Of a stretch of 64,000 nt of DNA, positions 1 through 11,267 are shown in pieces. The DNA comes from Adiantum capillus-veneris (Eukaryota > Streptophyta > Polypodiopsida > Polypodiales > Pteridaceae). Location: NCBI GenBank assembly GCA_014529385.2, contig CM043953.1, forward strand, positions 109,992,549 to 110,056,548, in the 5' to 3' direction. Below the pieces are notes generated by a model, which saw nothing but the letters and a program-made list of their open reading frames with translations, did not search any database and was not told the origin of the DNA. A program made the position numbers and the translations under genes. Position 1 is the stretch's first letter, and each line of letters begins with the position of its first letter.

Positions 1-3000
1 GGTGTCCCATCAACAATCTCTATTATGTTCAATGGTGTGATTTTCGGTGCATTTGGATTGTTAGGACACTGTGCGATCAAATGATCTATGCCACAACGAT
101 TACAAGTGAGTATTGGCATTGCCAATGCACTCCCTTGACTTGTTTGCATTAGTGCAGCATTCTTTTGCATTCTAATGGGGCACTCAGCTACTCGATGTGG
201 TTCACCACATTCGTAGCACTGAAGAGGTGGTCTCCTGGCAAAACTATTAATGTTTTGGCCTCTTGCTGCTAGTGCAGTAGCTTGATATACCGGTTTGATT
301 TGTCCCCAATGGTCTTCCATATAGTACATGGGACACTCCTCAAGCATGTCAACTCCATAGGTGATACGAGAGTCTATGTCCTCTTCGCAATCTACATAAG
401 TACTAGATGACTCGCAACCTATTTGGTTCATAGGTGTAACTCTTGGATGAGGGGGTTGCGGTCCTAGCACTGGAGGTGGCAACGGTGTGGTTTGGACCAC
501 ATTTTGGGTTCTAGGGACCATGTGCTGTAATGGCAACTGTTGCTCCATGGGTGGGATAGGCATCAATGCAGGAACTCGAGGTGAGTCTGCCCAAGCTATA
601 GGCGGTCTATTTTCCATGATGCATTTAAGCATTAGGCAATCCTTCGCTTGATGGCCATACCTACCACATGCATTACAAGTCCCGTTAAACTTTACTCTGA
701 AAGTAGGGCATTCACTCGTAGTATGTGGGCCCAAGCAAATTCAGCACCATTGTTGCTCCCTTCTTGGATACATATGAGTGTTTTGTGGAGTACGATTACC
801 CCTAAGGCTTTCTTGGATGGCCTTGGTGAGATACCAAAGTCATCTCAGATATCGTTTGCTCTTTCACGATTGGCTTTATCTTCATTGGCTCATGCCCTGA
901 TGCTTGCGAGCTACTTGACTTCGGCTCGGCAGACACTCTTTCTCCTGCAATCATTAAATTATCCTCCAATTGGATTGCATTCATGGTGACTGCTTCCCAA
1001 GTAGTGATACCTCTAATGACTAGGCCATTATAGATACTTTCATGTCGTAGTCCCCTAATGAATCTATCGAGCAATTGGTTGTTGTTGAATCTCTCGTTTG
1101 GATTGCATCGAGAATTCAAATTCTTTAGGCGACTAATGAAGTCTCTCACGGATTCACCTTCTTCTCGTTGGGCTTTCTGGAGCTGAGAGGCTACACCCTA
1201 AAGTACTCCCTCTCGTATGTATTCTTTTAAGAACAGTCTCCTAAGAGTAGAGTAGATCGTTTTCTCTTCTACTCTTAAGGTTCTATACCAATCTCCAGCC
1301 TTTCCGCTTAGGGTCAAACTCAAAGCCTTACACTTATGTAGCTCATTGTGCTCTTCCAAGGAATCACACACATGTTCAAAGACTTCCATATGCTTTCTAG
1401 CATCTCCGTCTCCAGTGAATTTCTGTGTGAGCTTAGCTACTTGAACTGCCTTGCTCCTAGGCTCTCTATTAGGTGCACTACACATGTTTTCTGCAATAGA
1501 GCGACCGATAGTTTGAGCAAATGTTGCCAAATCTCCTATTTGAGCAGGTATAATGGGTGTATGTGCTCCTGGAACCACATGTGAGATGGAAGTTGGCCTT
1601 GGCCTTGGCATACGCGCGGCTCTTGGGTCCCATATTTCGTATGGTGGTGTACCAAACGGTGGTCCAAAGTTTACAGGTGTGGCCCTAGGCATAGGGGGTG
1701 CCTGATATGGCATGTTATTATTAAATGGCATGGCTCCACTTGTATAAGAGCTTCGATAATGCCATTGTGGATTATAAGCTCTTGGAATAATCAGAGGTGT
1801 AGGAGCTACATGAGGCTGAGGTACGATAGGTGCACACGATTGATACATACATGTAGGTATAGTTGGGGGCACTGTGCTATTAGGCATCGGCGCAATGTTA
1901 ACAAATGAACTCCATGGTGTACTTCTTGTCATGCTCACCACTGGGATATGAATGGTAGCCTTAGTGTCATTAAGAGAAAGATGAGCTAGATCTGGGAAGG
2001 TAAAGCTGCCACTTGTGGGCTCATATTGTATTGAGGCTCCTGGCGAAACAACATATGGAGGATCAATGGGGCTCACTGAGGGAGTCTCCATTTGTGACAG
2101 GGTTGGTTGGTTGGCCTTTCCCGTATCCAAGAATCTCATTAGACATGTTGAAGGCATGTTGATCCCTGTGTTCTGTCTTTCTAACTCGACAATCCTATGG
2201 AGGACATCACAGACTTTCTGTTGTTGCTCATCTATGCTAGTAGCACCCAATGTGGATTGTAGAACATCTAACCAACCCACATGATAGATGTGTCCTCTGT
2301 ACTGATCAGTTAAAGCTTCTTCTTGTAGGTCATACTCCCAATTTTCATTTAGGAATATCCCATCTAGGCCTGGCGTGCTGGAGGTTTCCCTCGAAGTGGA
2401 AGCATTATTGCTCCCCATCGCTTGCCCCTCCATGACTGCTACCTTGGGAGCACTCGGTTGCTCGGCTGGCATGATTGTTGTCATAGGAGCCTTTGCTTTC
2501 AGGGCTCGACTTTGTTCTAGCCTTCATAGGTTCTCAATTTCCCTCTCCCTTGTTGCTTGCATATAGCGTTCGATCTCTTGCACTTCGGCAAGACTCCTAC
2601 CATCGGGTAGTAGAACCTCAGAGGGAGATAGTCCTAAAGGATCAGGAGGTGAAGTGGATGGAACATTCACATGCACACTCTCAAGAAGCATAGGGTCTAT
2701 TTTAGGCATGAATGACGAATTTACTTCCCCACTCCCTTCATTTATTTCATTAACCGCATGTTCGGAGCGAGTAGCTCTACTAAGGGTCTCTTTTAAGCGG
2801 CTAAACACGCTGGACCCGGGCCGTGGGCCCATGGCATGCATGTCTTGACTTGAACTATCAGGGTTTGGTGTAGGATACCCCTCCATGACTTCGTAGTCAG
2901 AGGAAGAATCACTAGACGCGATATGAGGATCTTGGGTCGCGCTACCTTGAGTCCCGGCTGAAGGTCCAGAACCTAGGGTGGAGGAATAATGGGTGCCCGC

Positions 3001-3111
3001 GTAAATGGAGACACTACCAATATGCTCGTGCTCTAACACTCGTCCAGAGCGTAGGTTCATATGACTTGGATCCCCTAGAAGTGTCAGTGAGTGCCCGTGA
3101 AGGCTGCTCAC
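1..3111 (-). pseudogene. Ty3/Gypsy gag, broken (element G1), runs off the left edge
   Basis: Minus-strand capsid/nucleocapsid reading frame in at least four pieces (3111-2524, 2484-1198, 1149-802, then about 740 to 1), separated by stops and a frameshift. The N-terminal piece has the NLRSGR motif common in plant Gypsy gags. The 2484-1198 piece ends in a Retrotrans_gag-like domain (GDGDARKHMEVFEHV, then GKAGDWYRTL). The last piece carries CCHC zinc knuckles of C-X2-C-X4-H-X4-C spacing at 636-677, 180-218 and 66-104. A fourth, at 708-746, has its second residue changed to a TGA stop (741-743). Between the knuckles the protein is rich in Pro and Gln. It packages element RNA in intact relatives and cannot do so here. 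Protease and pol would lie left of the window. Confidence 0.8.
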
Positions 3112-3476
3112 CTAGTATTTTTTTTGGGTGTTTTGCAACCCAAGTCTTTTCTTCTTTTTTTTTTGATTTTTTGATCCTTTTTTTTTAACCCAGCTATAGA
3201 ATAGAACGTATGATAGCTCAAAACAAGCGTCTCGGTCAGAGGGACGTGCCGTGCTTTACAGCCCTCCGTTTGGTCACTTTATGCCCTCGAAATCTCTAAA
3301 ACCGTCGATTTCTAGTAGGGAACTAGGCCCAAATTAGAAATTCTAAGGGTGCAAGTGGGAAGAGAAGGGAGGAGAGTGGAGGACTTGCCCCACATGCTCT
3401 CATTCCCTCTTGAGGGGGTAGGGTATATATATAAGAGTGAGTCCAGTATATATCATAAGACTGAGGACTGAGGCCT

Positions 3477-3512
3477 GGGCTTGGGCTTGGGCTTGGGCTT
3501 GGGCTTGGGCTT
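3477..3512. repeat. GGGCTT hexamer tandem repeat, six units
   Basis: Six perfect GGGCTT units in the G1 leader. On the minus strand this encodes a Pro-Ser run in a short ORF, which I take as a repeat artefact and not a protein. Confidence 0.85.
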
Positions 3513-4116
3513 GGGGAAATGATCCCGATCAAAATTTTAGTGTAGCCCCCCAATCACTCACGCTTAAATATTTTCGGTTTTTTTTAAAATAAATTTTTTA
3601 ATTAATTTATTTTTTATTTATTTTTTTTGAGGCGACGACCGCCCGCAGTTTAGGTGGCCCTTTCTTGGCCACACACACTGTCAACACCTACCTAACCTCT
3701 CTGTCAACAGCTCACTACCTTATCTACTTACTAATAGTGCAGTGCTGCTAACCACTAACTAATCTGTTAACTGCTTACTGACAGTGAGCTAACTGTCCAC
3801 CTACTTCCTCTCTCACTACCTTACTGTGCAAAGACTGTGTGCAGGCAAACCTTGACAGAAAACTGTGTGCAAACAGAAATTGCTAACTGCCTTCCTACTT
3901 ATTCATTCACTGCAAACAAGCTAACGACTACTAATTGTGCAAAGACTGTGTGCAAACAGAAAACACAACATTATGCAGAAATCACAGAACTTGCAGACAA
4001 TACAGAAATTAACAACTTGCAGAAAAACAACTCATTCCTCTTCCTCTTCCTCTTCTTTCCTACTACAAACAACTCGTAGGAGAAGCACAAAGTGCCTCTT
4101 GGGCTTAGTGCAGGGC

Positions 4117-4137
4117 GATTCCCCGGCAGCGGCGCCA
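4117..4137 (-). promoter_or_regulatory. Primer binding site, tRNA-Asp type (G1)
   Basis: The minus strand reads TGGCGCCGCTGCCGGGGA here, followed by TCG. It is nearly complementary to the 3' end of plant tRNA-Asp, the primer of many Athila/Tat-type Gypsy elements. It lies four bases inside the proposed end of the 5' LTR, which fixes the orientation (minus) and the LTR boundary. Confidence 0.8.
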
Positions 4138-4141
4138 AAAA

Positions 4142-4378
4142 TGTGCGCTCCTTGCCGCACTGTCGAAGCAAGGGCCTTGCCTAACACTGTGTGCGAGCCA
4201 CAGACGGCTCCAAGCACACAACTACCTTAACTAGTAAGCTCAAAAGAGGGCAATGGTGTGTCACTCACCGCTCTATGCTCCTGCCGTGGAGGATTCCTCG
4301 CCGCGAAGAAGAAGGAGACGCCGCTACGTCGCGCTCAACCGCTTCACCGCCGTCGTGCCGCCGCAATGCTCGATCGCA

Positions 4379-4466
<88 letters not shown>

Positions 4467-4790
4467 AGGAGGTGAAGAAGAAGAAGATGGAGATGGAGAT
4501 GGAGCAAGAGCACTCTTCTATTGCACAAATGAGAGAATGAGTGAATTTTAGGTTTAGTTGGCTTTTATATGAGCTCACCCCATTCACACTTGGGCGCCCA
4601 TGCTTAGCCAACTAATCCCTTGAATGTCCCAGTTAGAGTGCGCCTCCTATCGGCGATCACTCTTACCCTTTTCCTATTGGACCGACAAGCCCGGTACCTG
4701 ACTCTACCAAATAAATAATACAATGTCCACCGTAGGTTACAACGTCCGTCTCGTAGGTGATAGTGTGTCCGTGAACCGTGAGGGTTAACA
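4142..4790 (-). mobile_element. 5' LTR of Gypsy element G1
   Basis: Proposed limits on the minus strand: TGTTAACCCTCACGG at 4790 to GCGCACA at 4142, a TG..CA pair of about 649 bp next to the primer site. The outer edge falls inside pol sequence of element G2: the G2 reading ends ...LKLPNHW at 4791-4811. The LTR contains a large CT/CA microsatellite (4379-4467). The 3' LTR is outside the window, so the limits cannot be confirmed by LTR-LTR alignment. Confidence 0.6.
4379..4467. repeat. (CT)n(CA)n compound microsatellite
   Basis: About 9 CT followed by more than 30 CA units with one interruption (CATACA) around 4436. It lies inside the G1 LTR. Confidence 0.95.
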
Positions 4791-7623
4791 CCAATGGTTG
4801 GGTAGCTTGAGTTAATAAGCCATCTCATTGATTGGCTTCAATATTTTAAAAGGACCATAGTATCGTTTTGCTTATTTAGCATAATACTTTTGATGGCCCG
4901 TAGGATTTTTACCCGTCGTTTGCCTCAATCAAGCCTTCAAAAACTTAAGTAAGACCCAATCATTTTATTTAAACGTTAAGGCCCTTCTGTGCTTGTCAGC
5001 AATAGCTTTTTGCCTTTGTTGAGAGATGGATATAGCCTCCTTAATCTTTTGGAAAGATTATTGTAGGTCATGGCTATACTCATCGCAATAACGAAGATCT
5101 TCCCGTTTACTTTAAGTAGCAAGGGACTTTTAGGTCTTCCCTTTATGATTTCAAAAGGTGCTTTTCCCGTAGAAATATGGACAGTATTATTGTATGCATA
5201 CTATTGGTGGGCCAATAGAAGTACGTATTTACTCCTCGAAGAGTAGGTTGAATGGTTGTATGCCCTGCATAGGGAGGAGCATGGGATTCATACATAACTT
5301 TCTCATGAAGGGAGTGGGTAACACATAGCCTATTGCCATGGACAAGATAACCATCTCGCAAGGTGAATGGTTCCTCTTTCTTCCCCAAAGCAAGGGCTGA
5401 CATTCTGTCTTTAAAGTGAGGGTTAGCAGCATACTTATCTATCATAGAAGATAGACCATTGTGAGTTGCTATAAACACTGCATTAACTCTTGGTCATCGT
5501 GAAAGTGCATCGGCCACTTGATTGTGCTTACCAGCAATGTGAAAAATATGAAAGTAAAATTGCAAAAGAAAATTTTCCCACCTCATTTGTTTGTCGGAAA
5601 GCTTGGTTTGCATCATGAAGTACTTGAGACTTTGGTGGTTTGTTTGTAAAAATAATTGGAGTCCCCGATAGATAGTGCTTCCATGTGTTTAGGGCATGTA
5701 GAATATCTAAAAGCTCTTTTTCGTATATGCCCAAGACTCGTTCATTGGCATTGAGCCTTCGGCTCTCATATGCTATGGCATGCCCTTCTTGAAGCAAGAC
5801 TGCTCCGAGGCAATCACCACAAGCATCAATTGGACCTTAAATGGCTTTGAGAGCCATTTAAGGACTGATTAAGCTTCTCTTTGAGCTTGTTGAAAGCATT
5901 TTTCTCCTTAGCAGTCCATGAGTACTTAATGTTCTTCTTTGTTAAGTCATGTAGTGGTCTTGCTATTTGAGAGAATTTTGCTATGAAGCGTCTATAGTAT
6001 GCACACATACCGATAAAGATTCTTATCTCATGTAGATTCCTTGGATTAGGCCATGCTTTTATTACCTCCAACTTCGATGGATTCGTACGGATACTATCTT
6101 GAGAGATAATATCACCTAAGAATTGAATCTCGTGAAGGAAATATTTGCTTTTCTTTGGTTGATAAAAAGCTTGTTCTCCCTCAATGCTTGAAAAATCACT
6201 TGGAGATGTTTTTTGTGTTCCTCCAAGGACTTGGAGTAGATGATGATATCATCAAAGAACACTCCAGTGAATTTACGATAGGGTCTAAATATTTTCTCCA
6301 TTAAACGATTGAACGTGGCTGGTGCATTAGTCAAGTCAAAAGGCATGACTAGATATTCATAAAGACCAAATGTTGTACGAAACGTTGTCTTTAGGATATC
6401 TTCATTCACTATCCTAATTTGATGATAGCCACTTTTAAGGTCAATTCTACTAAAGTAGGTAGAGCCTTGTAGCTTATCAAACAAATCTTTTACCCGAGGT
6501 ACAAAAAATCTATTTTTGATAGTGATATGGTTTAGTGCTTGATAGTCCACACACATGCGGTATGTACCATCTTTCTTTTGTACTAAAAGAATTGGAGAAA
6601 AAAAGAGAGAGGGGCTAGGCCTCACCATCCCTTTGTCTACCAATTCTTGTACTTGCCTCATGATCTCCTCTTGTTGAGCTTGGGAAACTCGATAAGTAGG
6701 CTTGTTAGGCGGTGAGCTTCCTGGTAGGAGCTCAATTCGATGGTCATCAACCCCTCGTTTTGGAGGTTCTTGATTCCTATCATTTACATTTGATGAACAT
6801 TAGGATCTTTTAGGAACTCTTTGATAAAAATCATGTATGCAAAAACTAAGATTTTCATTGATTTATCAAAAGCAGGAGGATTTACAAGTGATATAGTACA
6901 ACCAGACTCACTAGCATCTATATACATGCTCTTTTCCGTGTAGGTGAAGTAGATTCTCCTTTTAGGGAACTTCATGTTGGCAGCCATGCGGTTGAACCAT
7001 GGTGCCCCTAGGATAACATCCTCATGTTGGAGAGGAGAGATGAAAGAGTATTCTTTGTCGACGTAGCTTTGGACATGAAGCCTCAACTTCCCAATCAAGG
7101 GAGTAACGAAGGCTTGCTGCCCCTTCAAAGCTGCATCGACAGTTACAGTATCTCCCATCTCGAAAGCTTGAATACCCAACTTAGTGGCCAACTCTGTTGA
7201 TATGAAGTTGTGAGTAGAGCTAGGGTCAAACAAGATGAAAGCATCATGTTCCCTTACCTTTCCCCAAGCATAGGAGAGAGGTGATCCTTTGCAATGAGCA
7301 TCCTCTTTTGGAGCTTCGATAGTGGAAGCTCTAGGAGTCTCATTGCGGGCATTTCTCTTGGGGCAAGAACGATAGCCATGTCCTTGCTCCTCACACTTAA
7401 AACATTTGTGGTCCTTGCTAAAAGCTTCAAGCTCTTCAGGAGAGAGTCCATTTTTTCCTTTGTAAACTCCCTTCTCCTTGAACCGATTTTTGTTGTTGTT
7501 GGAATTGCCTTGGGAAGAATTTTGGGCATTGGTTTTCCCCTTTGCAGCACTTTTGTCTTTTCTTTCCATGGGCCTGACATTCCTTCTAGCCCCTTGTTGG
7601 AAATTGATGCATGAAGCAACCAT
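4791..7623 (-). pseudogene. Ty3/Gypsy gag-pol remnant (element G2): zinc knuckle, protease, RT, RNase H, integrase
   Basis: Minus-strand polyprotein in pieces. 7623-6784: zinc knuckle CFKCEEQGHGYRSC, then a pepsin-type protease with LFDPSSTHNFIS, where DPSS replaces the usual D-S/T-G. 6661-6116: reverse transcriptase with YFSRIDLKSGYHQI, MPFDLTNAPATFNR (Gly to Asp in the usual MPFGLTNAP) and the catalytic FFDDIIIYS. 6071-5528: RNase H region (YYRRFI, YEKELLDILHALNTWKHYL). 5478-5143: integrase zinc-binding start (PPYAGH...YFYWP), fused directly to the post-core segment AYNNTVHISTGKAPFEI; the DDE catalytic core is missing. 4910-4800: a YYGPFKI-type integrase C-terminal segment, cut by the G1 LTR. 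Multiple stops and frameshifts make it dead. Both LTRs are unidentified. Confidence 0.8.
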
Positions 7624-7990
7624 AGTGTGGCGTTGGGAGTTGACTTACTCGGCCATCTCTGTAGGTAATCCCGCAAAAAATTGTTGCTTTTGCTCAGTGA
7701 AGTCTATCTTTTGAAAGACAGTAGCCTTGATATGTATATACCAAAACCTATCCATGTATTTGTGGTTTGTGGATAGACTCATGGGATAGAAGCTTCAAAC
7801 TCCGCCATTGGGTAAGCACTTTGTCCTTTGCATCACTTGCAATTCATGATGGAAACTCGTAGAGTTTATGTCTTTGGGGCTTCGCCGTTGCCACGAAGGC
7901 TAGCCCACCATTGGTGAGCAGATTTTTGGAAGTGCATAGCTACATGGCGTAGCTTGGAACATTCCGTGAAGCCCTCATCTCCAAAGGCCA

Positions 7991-8043
<53 letters not shown>

Positions 8044-8078
8044 GGTGCAAAGTGCAAGAGCTCCATCTCCTTCTCCAA
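7624..8078 (-). pseudogene. Gag part of Gypsy element G2
   Basis: Minus-strand fragments read KLRHVAMHFQKSAHQWWASL, then GNGEAPKTW (about 7960-7870), and after a frameshift FTEQKQQFFAGLPTEMAEYV (about 7705-7645). Both match the order of the Retrotrans_gag domain, and the frame runs into the zinc knuckle/protease piece. A pure TC microsatellite (7987-8040) sits inside this gag. The N-terminus is not recognisable. Confidence 0.6.
7987..8041. repeat. (TC)n microsatellite
   Basis: About 27 uninterrupted TC units inside the decayed G2 gag. Confidence 0.95.
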
Positions 8079-8411
8079 GCTTGTAGAGAAGTTGAGAGCC
8101 TACACCAACGCTCTTGGCTATGGAATGCAAATCCAACCAAGAGCCATGTTCCAATGCTTAAGCTTGCCATCTTCTTACTATGCTATTATGTATGCCAAGC
8201 AAGAAGAGCGGTGATAAGTGATGAACTATTTCTTTCTCCTATGAATGTTTCTTCTTCCTCGTCCCTATCCTCATTCCCCGCTAGTAATCTACACATAAGT
8301 TTAATTAGCATGGTTGACAATAACCAAGAGAGTATAATGAAGATTGATAAATTTGATTTTGCACATGAAGTGCTAATGATGATGCCCCCATGTTTGTCAA
8401 TTATCTTGTTA
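8079..8411. other. Unassigned sequence
   Basis: A plus-strand ORF (7954-8214) has a plausible-looking tail, EKLRAYTNALGYGMQIQ, but begins in microsatellite and matches nothing I recognise. No promoter, splice pattern or repeat boundary is visible. Confidence 0.3.
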
Positions 8412-8837
8412 CTAGGCAATGGTGCGGATCGCACTCAACGGGATGGGCTCAAGGATGTAGGAATGGGTTCGGTTACCTCGTTCTGAGAAGAAGAGAGATT
8501 TGTGGTTTGGGGCAACATGTGTGGTGTAATGGATGAAGCGAGAACCTCCAGATTTCTCCCAAGCCATGATACATTGGCGTTGTAAGAAGGCCTCATTAAC
8601 TTGGGATTCGATCGACGCATCCTTGACCAAGTGACATGCATCCCATCTTCCAAACCATTTCTTGATATCAAGCATCCACCCCGAACTTAGTATTTTGCTC
8701 TTGCATGTCTTTTGAACCTTTTGACTTGCTTCATATGCGATTCTAGGAAGTCGATGCAAAGGGCTACGTTGTGTCTTACGCATGTACTCCACAACCCTTT
8801 CCATGCCCAAGACCTCAATGGGAAGCGATCCGGACTC

Positions 8838-8914
<77 letters not shown>

Positions 8915-8972
8915 AGAGTATACCCCCCAAGCTAGCCCCCTCCTTGCTTTGGTTGACCCCCTCTTCTAGCAC
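8412..8972 (-). pseudogene. Non-LTR retrotransposon (LINE) ORF2 C-terminal fragment, copy A
   Basis: Minus-strand ORF. After a microsatellite-encoded Ser-Leu run it reads LPIEVLGMERVVEYMRKTQR, then PLHRLPRIAYEASQKVQKT, then IKKWFGRWDACHLVKDASI and NRTHSYILEPIPLSAIRTI. The second part is closely similar to the plus-strand fragment at 57819-58184, which continues into a Cys/His-rich tail of the kind found at LINE ORF2 C-termini. Copy A stops just before that tail. The match of two independent copies shows a dispersed family; LINE assignment comes from the tail of the second copy. Confidence 0.55.
8842..8910. repeat. (GA)n microsatellite
   Basis: About 34 GA units, perfect, within the LINE fragment. 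Confidence 0.95.
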
Positions 8973-10911
8973 TAGCCTGCACTTGATTGGACCTCCTCAA
9001 GCCTGGACAATCACATGCTTAGTGCATATCAAGCAAGCATGCTAGCCTTGGGACAAATGTCCCCCTTTCCCCTTTGAGAGAGAGGACTTGATAAATGCAT
9101 ATACAATTAATTAAATTGACTAAATTATCAGTGGAACATTGGGTGGCCAACCGATAGGCTTTATGCACACTATGAGGACAACATGAAGAGGAGCTTGACA
9201 AGTGTCCTAGTTGCTTTCTTTGTACCAAGCTTGCCGTGTGTGAGGGTGTGTGTTTTGACAAACCATCTCTCATTTGGACCCCTTTACCATTGGGCCCGTG
9301 TCGAGATAGATCCGTAAGCACATGTCTATATTCTAATCCTTGTTCTCATTTATTCTCCCACATTAAATGATCAGTTGAATATGAGAAAATCATTTGGGTT
9401 GGTTAGATATTAGATTTTATGACATTTTTGAAAGCAAGAGGCTATTTAAATTCTTAGCTGCAAAAGCCATTCATCTTGTATTCGAGTCAATTTTTAAACT
9501 TTGTTTGCCATACTCACAATTGTGAGTGGTAGACTTGTATTATCATAGAAAAGAATGTACAGTAAGCCTCAAGCTCCAGTATGTGTTTTGAGGAGTCAGA
9601 AGGTACAAAAGGGTGTCGACATATGTCTTTTGCTTAGCCACTACTATAGAGTCTATATCAAGGTGGTATTGGTTTGTAGGTGGAAGCTCACAATTAGCAC
9701 TTGCTCTAATATATAGAAGTGCTTGCTTCCATTCTTTGGAGTCTTTGTGTTTTTTGACAAAGAGAATCCATTCCCTAATTTCCTAGGGGATAATCTGCAT
9801 GCAAACCGAAGTGGCTTGGTTATTGAAAACCTTTTCTCCTATAATCAATTTGTCCTTGTAAAATCAGATCTTTCACATTTTTTGTACCCATTTGCAAATT
9901 TGCCCACAAGGCCTCCTATGACAAGTCAATTCTTATCTTTCGAGTACAATACTTTAAAGGAATTCACATTTTCCAAAGATCCACATGAAACAAGGAGCCA
10001 TTTTTGGAAAATGTGTAACTCCAATCTTTACTGCTTCTTTGTATCCGTCTTTGATGTGTAGTTGCTAGGCTTGGGCCTTTAACATAACCTGTTAACTAAC
10101 GTTGGCTCAATTAACATTCTCCCCTTCCTCTAATCATGACAATACGAATCGTGACTCTATGAGGTGAATTTTCAACCTATGGAGGAACTAAGCCACAAAG
10201 ATTGGCAATCTCCAGATCCACTTCTCTTCACCTCAATCAACTCTATCATGCACACTAACGATTACAATGATGCACAACATCACTAATTCCACCATGCAAC
10301 ACACTTAAGATGTAGCTAATCAAGCATCACATACAATCAAAAGAAAGGAAGAGGCACAGTGTAAGAGAATTAAGCATTGATTAGCGACATTAATCAAGTC
10401 ACATGAGCAAGGAGAAGTTCAAAGACTCCATAGACACACACCTCATGAGCGTGATCACACTAGAGGTGGTCTCAACCAATGAGGCTCAGAATCCTAATTC
10501 CATTTACAGACTGCCTTATATACCTAGAATTAAAATGTGCAAAATGTGCTCACATGGTCAGTATAAATTGTATTGGCTCTAACCATTGTGTTCACAAAGT
10601 TGTTGGTCTAGTGTAAGCAAGAACCTTGCAAGTAGCAAGCAACGAGGTGAAATAGCTATTTGGTACAGATTGACCGGTAGGCCGATTATAATGTCATGTT
10701 TTGGTTACTGCAACGGATGTGATAGACCATTAGCAGTCAATAATGTCATGATTTGGTTAGTGAAATAGATGTGATGTAGATATCATTGTATATTCAAGTT
10801 TTCCATGCTTGAGGGAGTGCTATTTATGTCAATTTTTTAAACTTAACTTTGTTTATTGCTTTATGTATACCCATACAATATGCTTTAGCCTTACAAGAGG
10901 ATGCAATAAAG
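8973..10911. other. Intergenic, no gene recognised; possible LTR/polypurine edge at 10103-10131
   Basis: AT-rich DNA with short ORFs (for example 9723-10061 plus, 112 codons) that I cannot assign. At 10103-10131 the minus strand reads GAGGAAGGGGAGAA followed by TGTTAATTGAGCC, the form of a Copia polypurine tract followed by a 3' LTR start. No partner LTR or coding sequence was found, so this is a weak hint of an old minus-strand element. Confidence 0.3.
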
Positions 10912-11046
<135 letters not shown>

Positions 11047-11211
11047 ATTAGAGACATGGATTGTTTATTTGAAAGTTAACTGCATCATATAATTGGAAAG
11101 CCTTGTGATTCTATCATTCGTTCTTTTTCTCTCTACAAGTTGCATGCATAAAGTTGTTGTTGCCTCCCCATCTTATAACTTCTCTTGATGTACACAAAAT
11201 TTCGCTTGCCG

Positions 11212-11212
11212 T

Positions 11213-11261
<49 letters not shown>
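11212..11261. repeat. (CT)n microsatellite
   Basis: About 25 CT units, opposite in strand to the GA tract 170 bp upstream. Confidence 0.95.

Positions 11262-11267
<6 letters not shown>

Larger units (their letters stand above)
3112..4141 (-). mobile_element. G1 untranslated leader between 5' LTR and gag
   Basis: About 1 kb of AT-rich and repetitive sequence between the primer site and the first gag start. It has T-rich runs (3118-3190, 3576-3630), six GGGCTT hexamers, and a stretch around 3660-4000 with repeated ACTGTGTGCAAACAGAAA-like units (compare 3832-3880 and 3938-3965). No coding sequence is supported; the ORFs here are short and compositionally biased. A long leader is usual for tRNA-Asp-primed plant Gypsy elements. 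Confidence 0.55.

Noticed and set aside
3323-3553. Minus-strand ORF with a Pro-Ser repeat
   Set aside because: The repeat is the GGGCTT hexamer array in an untranslated leader; there is no supporting context.
4191-4611. Several overlapping ORFs with long Thr-His, Val-Cys or Arg-Glu runs
   Set aside because: They are translations of a CT/CA microsatellite inside an LTR. The same applies to ORFs at 8712-9045, 10809-11079, 54586-54998 and similar tracts.
7954-8214. Plus-strand ORF ending in a plausible-looking protein tail
   Set aside because: It starts in microsatellite and overlaps Gypsy gag on the other strand. I cannot match it to any family.
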